From Norana najaformis (Eukaryota > Annelida > Clitellata > Crassiclitellata > Hormogastridae): a stretch of 64,000 bases of DNA. Both the position numbers and the translations under genes were made by a program. The first letter of the stretch is position 1. Every line of letters begins with the position of its first letter. Under the pieces are notes generated by a model. It worked only from the letters and a program-made list of their open reading frames with translations. It made no database searches and was not told the DNA's origin. The stretch is taken from contig OZ029923.1 in NCBI GenBank assembly GCA_964023275.1, positions 8,324,480 to 8,388,479 on the forward strand, read 5' to 3'. This document shows, one piece after another, positions 47,301 through 50,300 of this stretch.

Positions 47301-50300
47301 TTTATCATCAATTCTTGTAGAAATGCCGTTGCCTGACGGATTTTACCACCAACTGGATCCGTGTGATTATGCACACAATCCAACCAGTGAATATGGACCA
47401 CTCGGTAAGTACCTTCTCATGTACCTCCTGGTTTAATTCTGTCAGTGGGTATGACCTGTCCATATGTAAACTCAGCTTCTATGGTGGCGTGTAAATAGAC
47501 GAGCTGTCCTTATTCACTGGATAATAATTAAGGAATATTCAGCAACAGCTTGAATTACATACAGTCGCCAGATGATTCTGTGCGCTCTAGTAGTTCTTTA
47601 AAGTCATTCAGATCTAAACTTAAGACTCATCTGTTTCAACTTGTTTACATATTGTAGCCTAACTTCTGTTCCTTCACTTAGATCAAATGGCAGTAATCCC
47701 ATTACATTATGTTTACTGTTACAGATAACAGTGGTCTTTATGGACACCAGCATCCGGTACACCCGATCTTGTTTTTGCCACCGCCACCACAACACCCACC
47801 ACCGAATGACACCGGCACCCTACCTTCTTACTCCAGCTGCATGGAAGCCGAAATGAAATCACAGAACATGGATCAGCGCAAAATGTACACCAGTCGCGAC
47901 CCGCGTCGTCACGTTTTGGAACCAGACAGATCGAGGTCTTATGCTTCTAACGACCCGCAGCGGATGAACTGCTCCACGCTCGGACATTCCATGCACGAAA
48001 GCGACGCTCGTAACTGCGCACCGATGGCGCCACGGCACATGGTCGAGTCTCAGATAGCCTCGCAGAATGCGAGAGTCTACTCACCGCACGCCATGAGCGA
48101 ACCGGAGTATGGTCCGTCGACTGCCAACCGATCGTATAAGTTGGTCCCGATTCGAGATAACGAAATCCAGAGGCACTTCAGTGACAATGAAGGAGCACCT
48201 GTACCTGCTTTCCGAATGATGATGTCCCACGAATATTCTCCGCCCTCGCCAGCTCCAGAAGATCCGATGATGGACTGTGATATGCCGAGCCTTGTAGGGG
48301 AGCCTGGCCTGTCAAGGTCAAGGTCAGGATTTGCTGTATTCTAGTCTCCTTGTATGTATTATGTTTTTCTCTTTCCTTCTGGTGGGAATTAATCCCTCCT
48401 AGGGGAGGGGTAAGCCATCATGTATTATGTGTGTGTGTGTATGTATATAGGTATGGATGGATGTATGTATGTACGTTTATTTATCTGCATAGGTATATAT
48501 GTATATAGGTATGTATATTTGTGTGTATGGTATATGTGTTTATGTAAGTTTTCATGGATGTATACATGTATGTATGTATTTGCATATGTTTGTGTGTATG
48601 GTATATGTGTTTATGTAAGTTTTCATGGATGTATACATGTATGTATGTATTTGCATATGTTTGTGTGTATGGTATATGTGTTTATGTAAGTTTTCATGGA
48701 TGTATACATGTATGTATGTATTTGAATATATTTGTGTGTGTGTATATATGTATATAGGTGCGTATCTTTGTATTTATGTATGTATCTAGAGACTTTATAT
48801 ACAGCCCCTTTTAAGTATCTCACAAAAGTGCTGTTTGACTTCTTTTTTTAATATAGGTTGCAGAAGCAGAGCAGAGAAGCAGCAACCAAGTCACCTGACT
48901 CCCCCATCTCAGAAGTAGGCATGCATGACTGTCATGGTCTTGATGGCTACCTGGAAGTCATTGAACCACGTCCACGTGGAGGCACTCAGTCTCCGCAACA
49001 TAGCTTCAGCGATAATGAGGAAGGACTTGAGGCGGGTCAGGGATATTTCTGTGACTGAGCAAAATCTATTCTTACGACCAAGTTTGACATTCTTATATTA
49101 GTAATATATAAATTATCATAAATCATTAATATATAAACAATATAAATTATCATAAATTATTAATATATAAAGAATATAAATTATCATAAATCATTAATAT
49201 ATAAAGAATATAAATTATCATAAATCATTAATATATAAAGAATATAAATTATCATAAATTATTAATACATAAAGAATTTGTGGTGTTTAGGTTCATCATG
49301 TTTTAGCCTTATTGTTCCCAGGTAAATAACTAGGAATTGTCCTGTTTCATGTACCAAAGGCAGATCCCAGACATTTTGCTGGTGAAATCAGTATACTAGT
49401 TTCTCAGGGATTTGAAGTGGACACTCAATACAAGTGTACATGTTTTTCACGGTGATAGAGCTGAGACTTGTTAATAGCTTTTTTATAATTATTAAACGAC
49501 GGTTAATGCCTCGTGTTCAGCATACAGTATATAGCTGTTCCGCACATTAAGGGTGTTCCTTCCCTTAGGCAGCATCCTTAGAAAACTGTGTTGGTCCCAC
49601 AATTTTAGAATTTCCTCCCTCGTCTTGCCTAAGACTTTTTTCCTTTCATTCATTCATCTTCATTTTGTTGCTGTGTCATGATTGAGCATTTTGAGGAAGC
49701 ACTTTGAAAGAAGAATTTTATCTTGTTATCTCTTTTCATTTCCAAACATCTGTTTTACACTTGAGAATTGATCACAATCGCTTTAAGCCAGTTGTAATTG
49801 TCTGGTGTCACCAGGTGTCGATCCTGCAGCTCCTTTGTGGCTCGAAGGGACACACGACAGTGACACAAACTGCAGTTCGATACGGAGCAGTGCGGCCAGC
49901 AGTGACGGGTCTTTCCAGGCGAAACTAGACTTTGCAAGCGCTGTGGCCAAGGCCGCTCAAATGTCTGGTCTGACTGTCGTCAATACTCCTCCCTTGACTT
50001 CCATCAGTGCCAAAGATAGGGAAAAAGGTCTGATTCTGGTTTCTGTTGACTTCTTGCTACATGATGGTCTATTCAGTTAGTCTGTTGTATCTGCAGTCCA
50101 CTGATTATTGGTTTGAGTATGAAGATTGTACCCCATGTAAAGACCCTAGACAAGTTGTTTACATGCAGTTGTCTGCGTCACCAGGTACAGCCAATTTATA
50201 GTATGTTTTGGTACTGGCCTAAGATATTATTATTATTATTATTACGAAAATTTTTAACACACGCACAGTCACACAGAAATGCAAATCAGAGGCGCGGATA

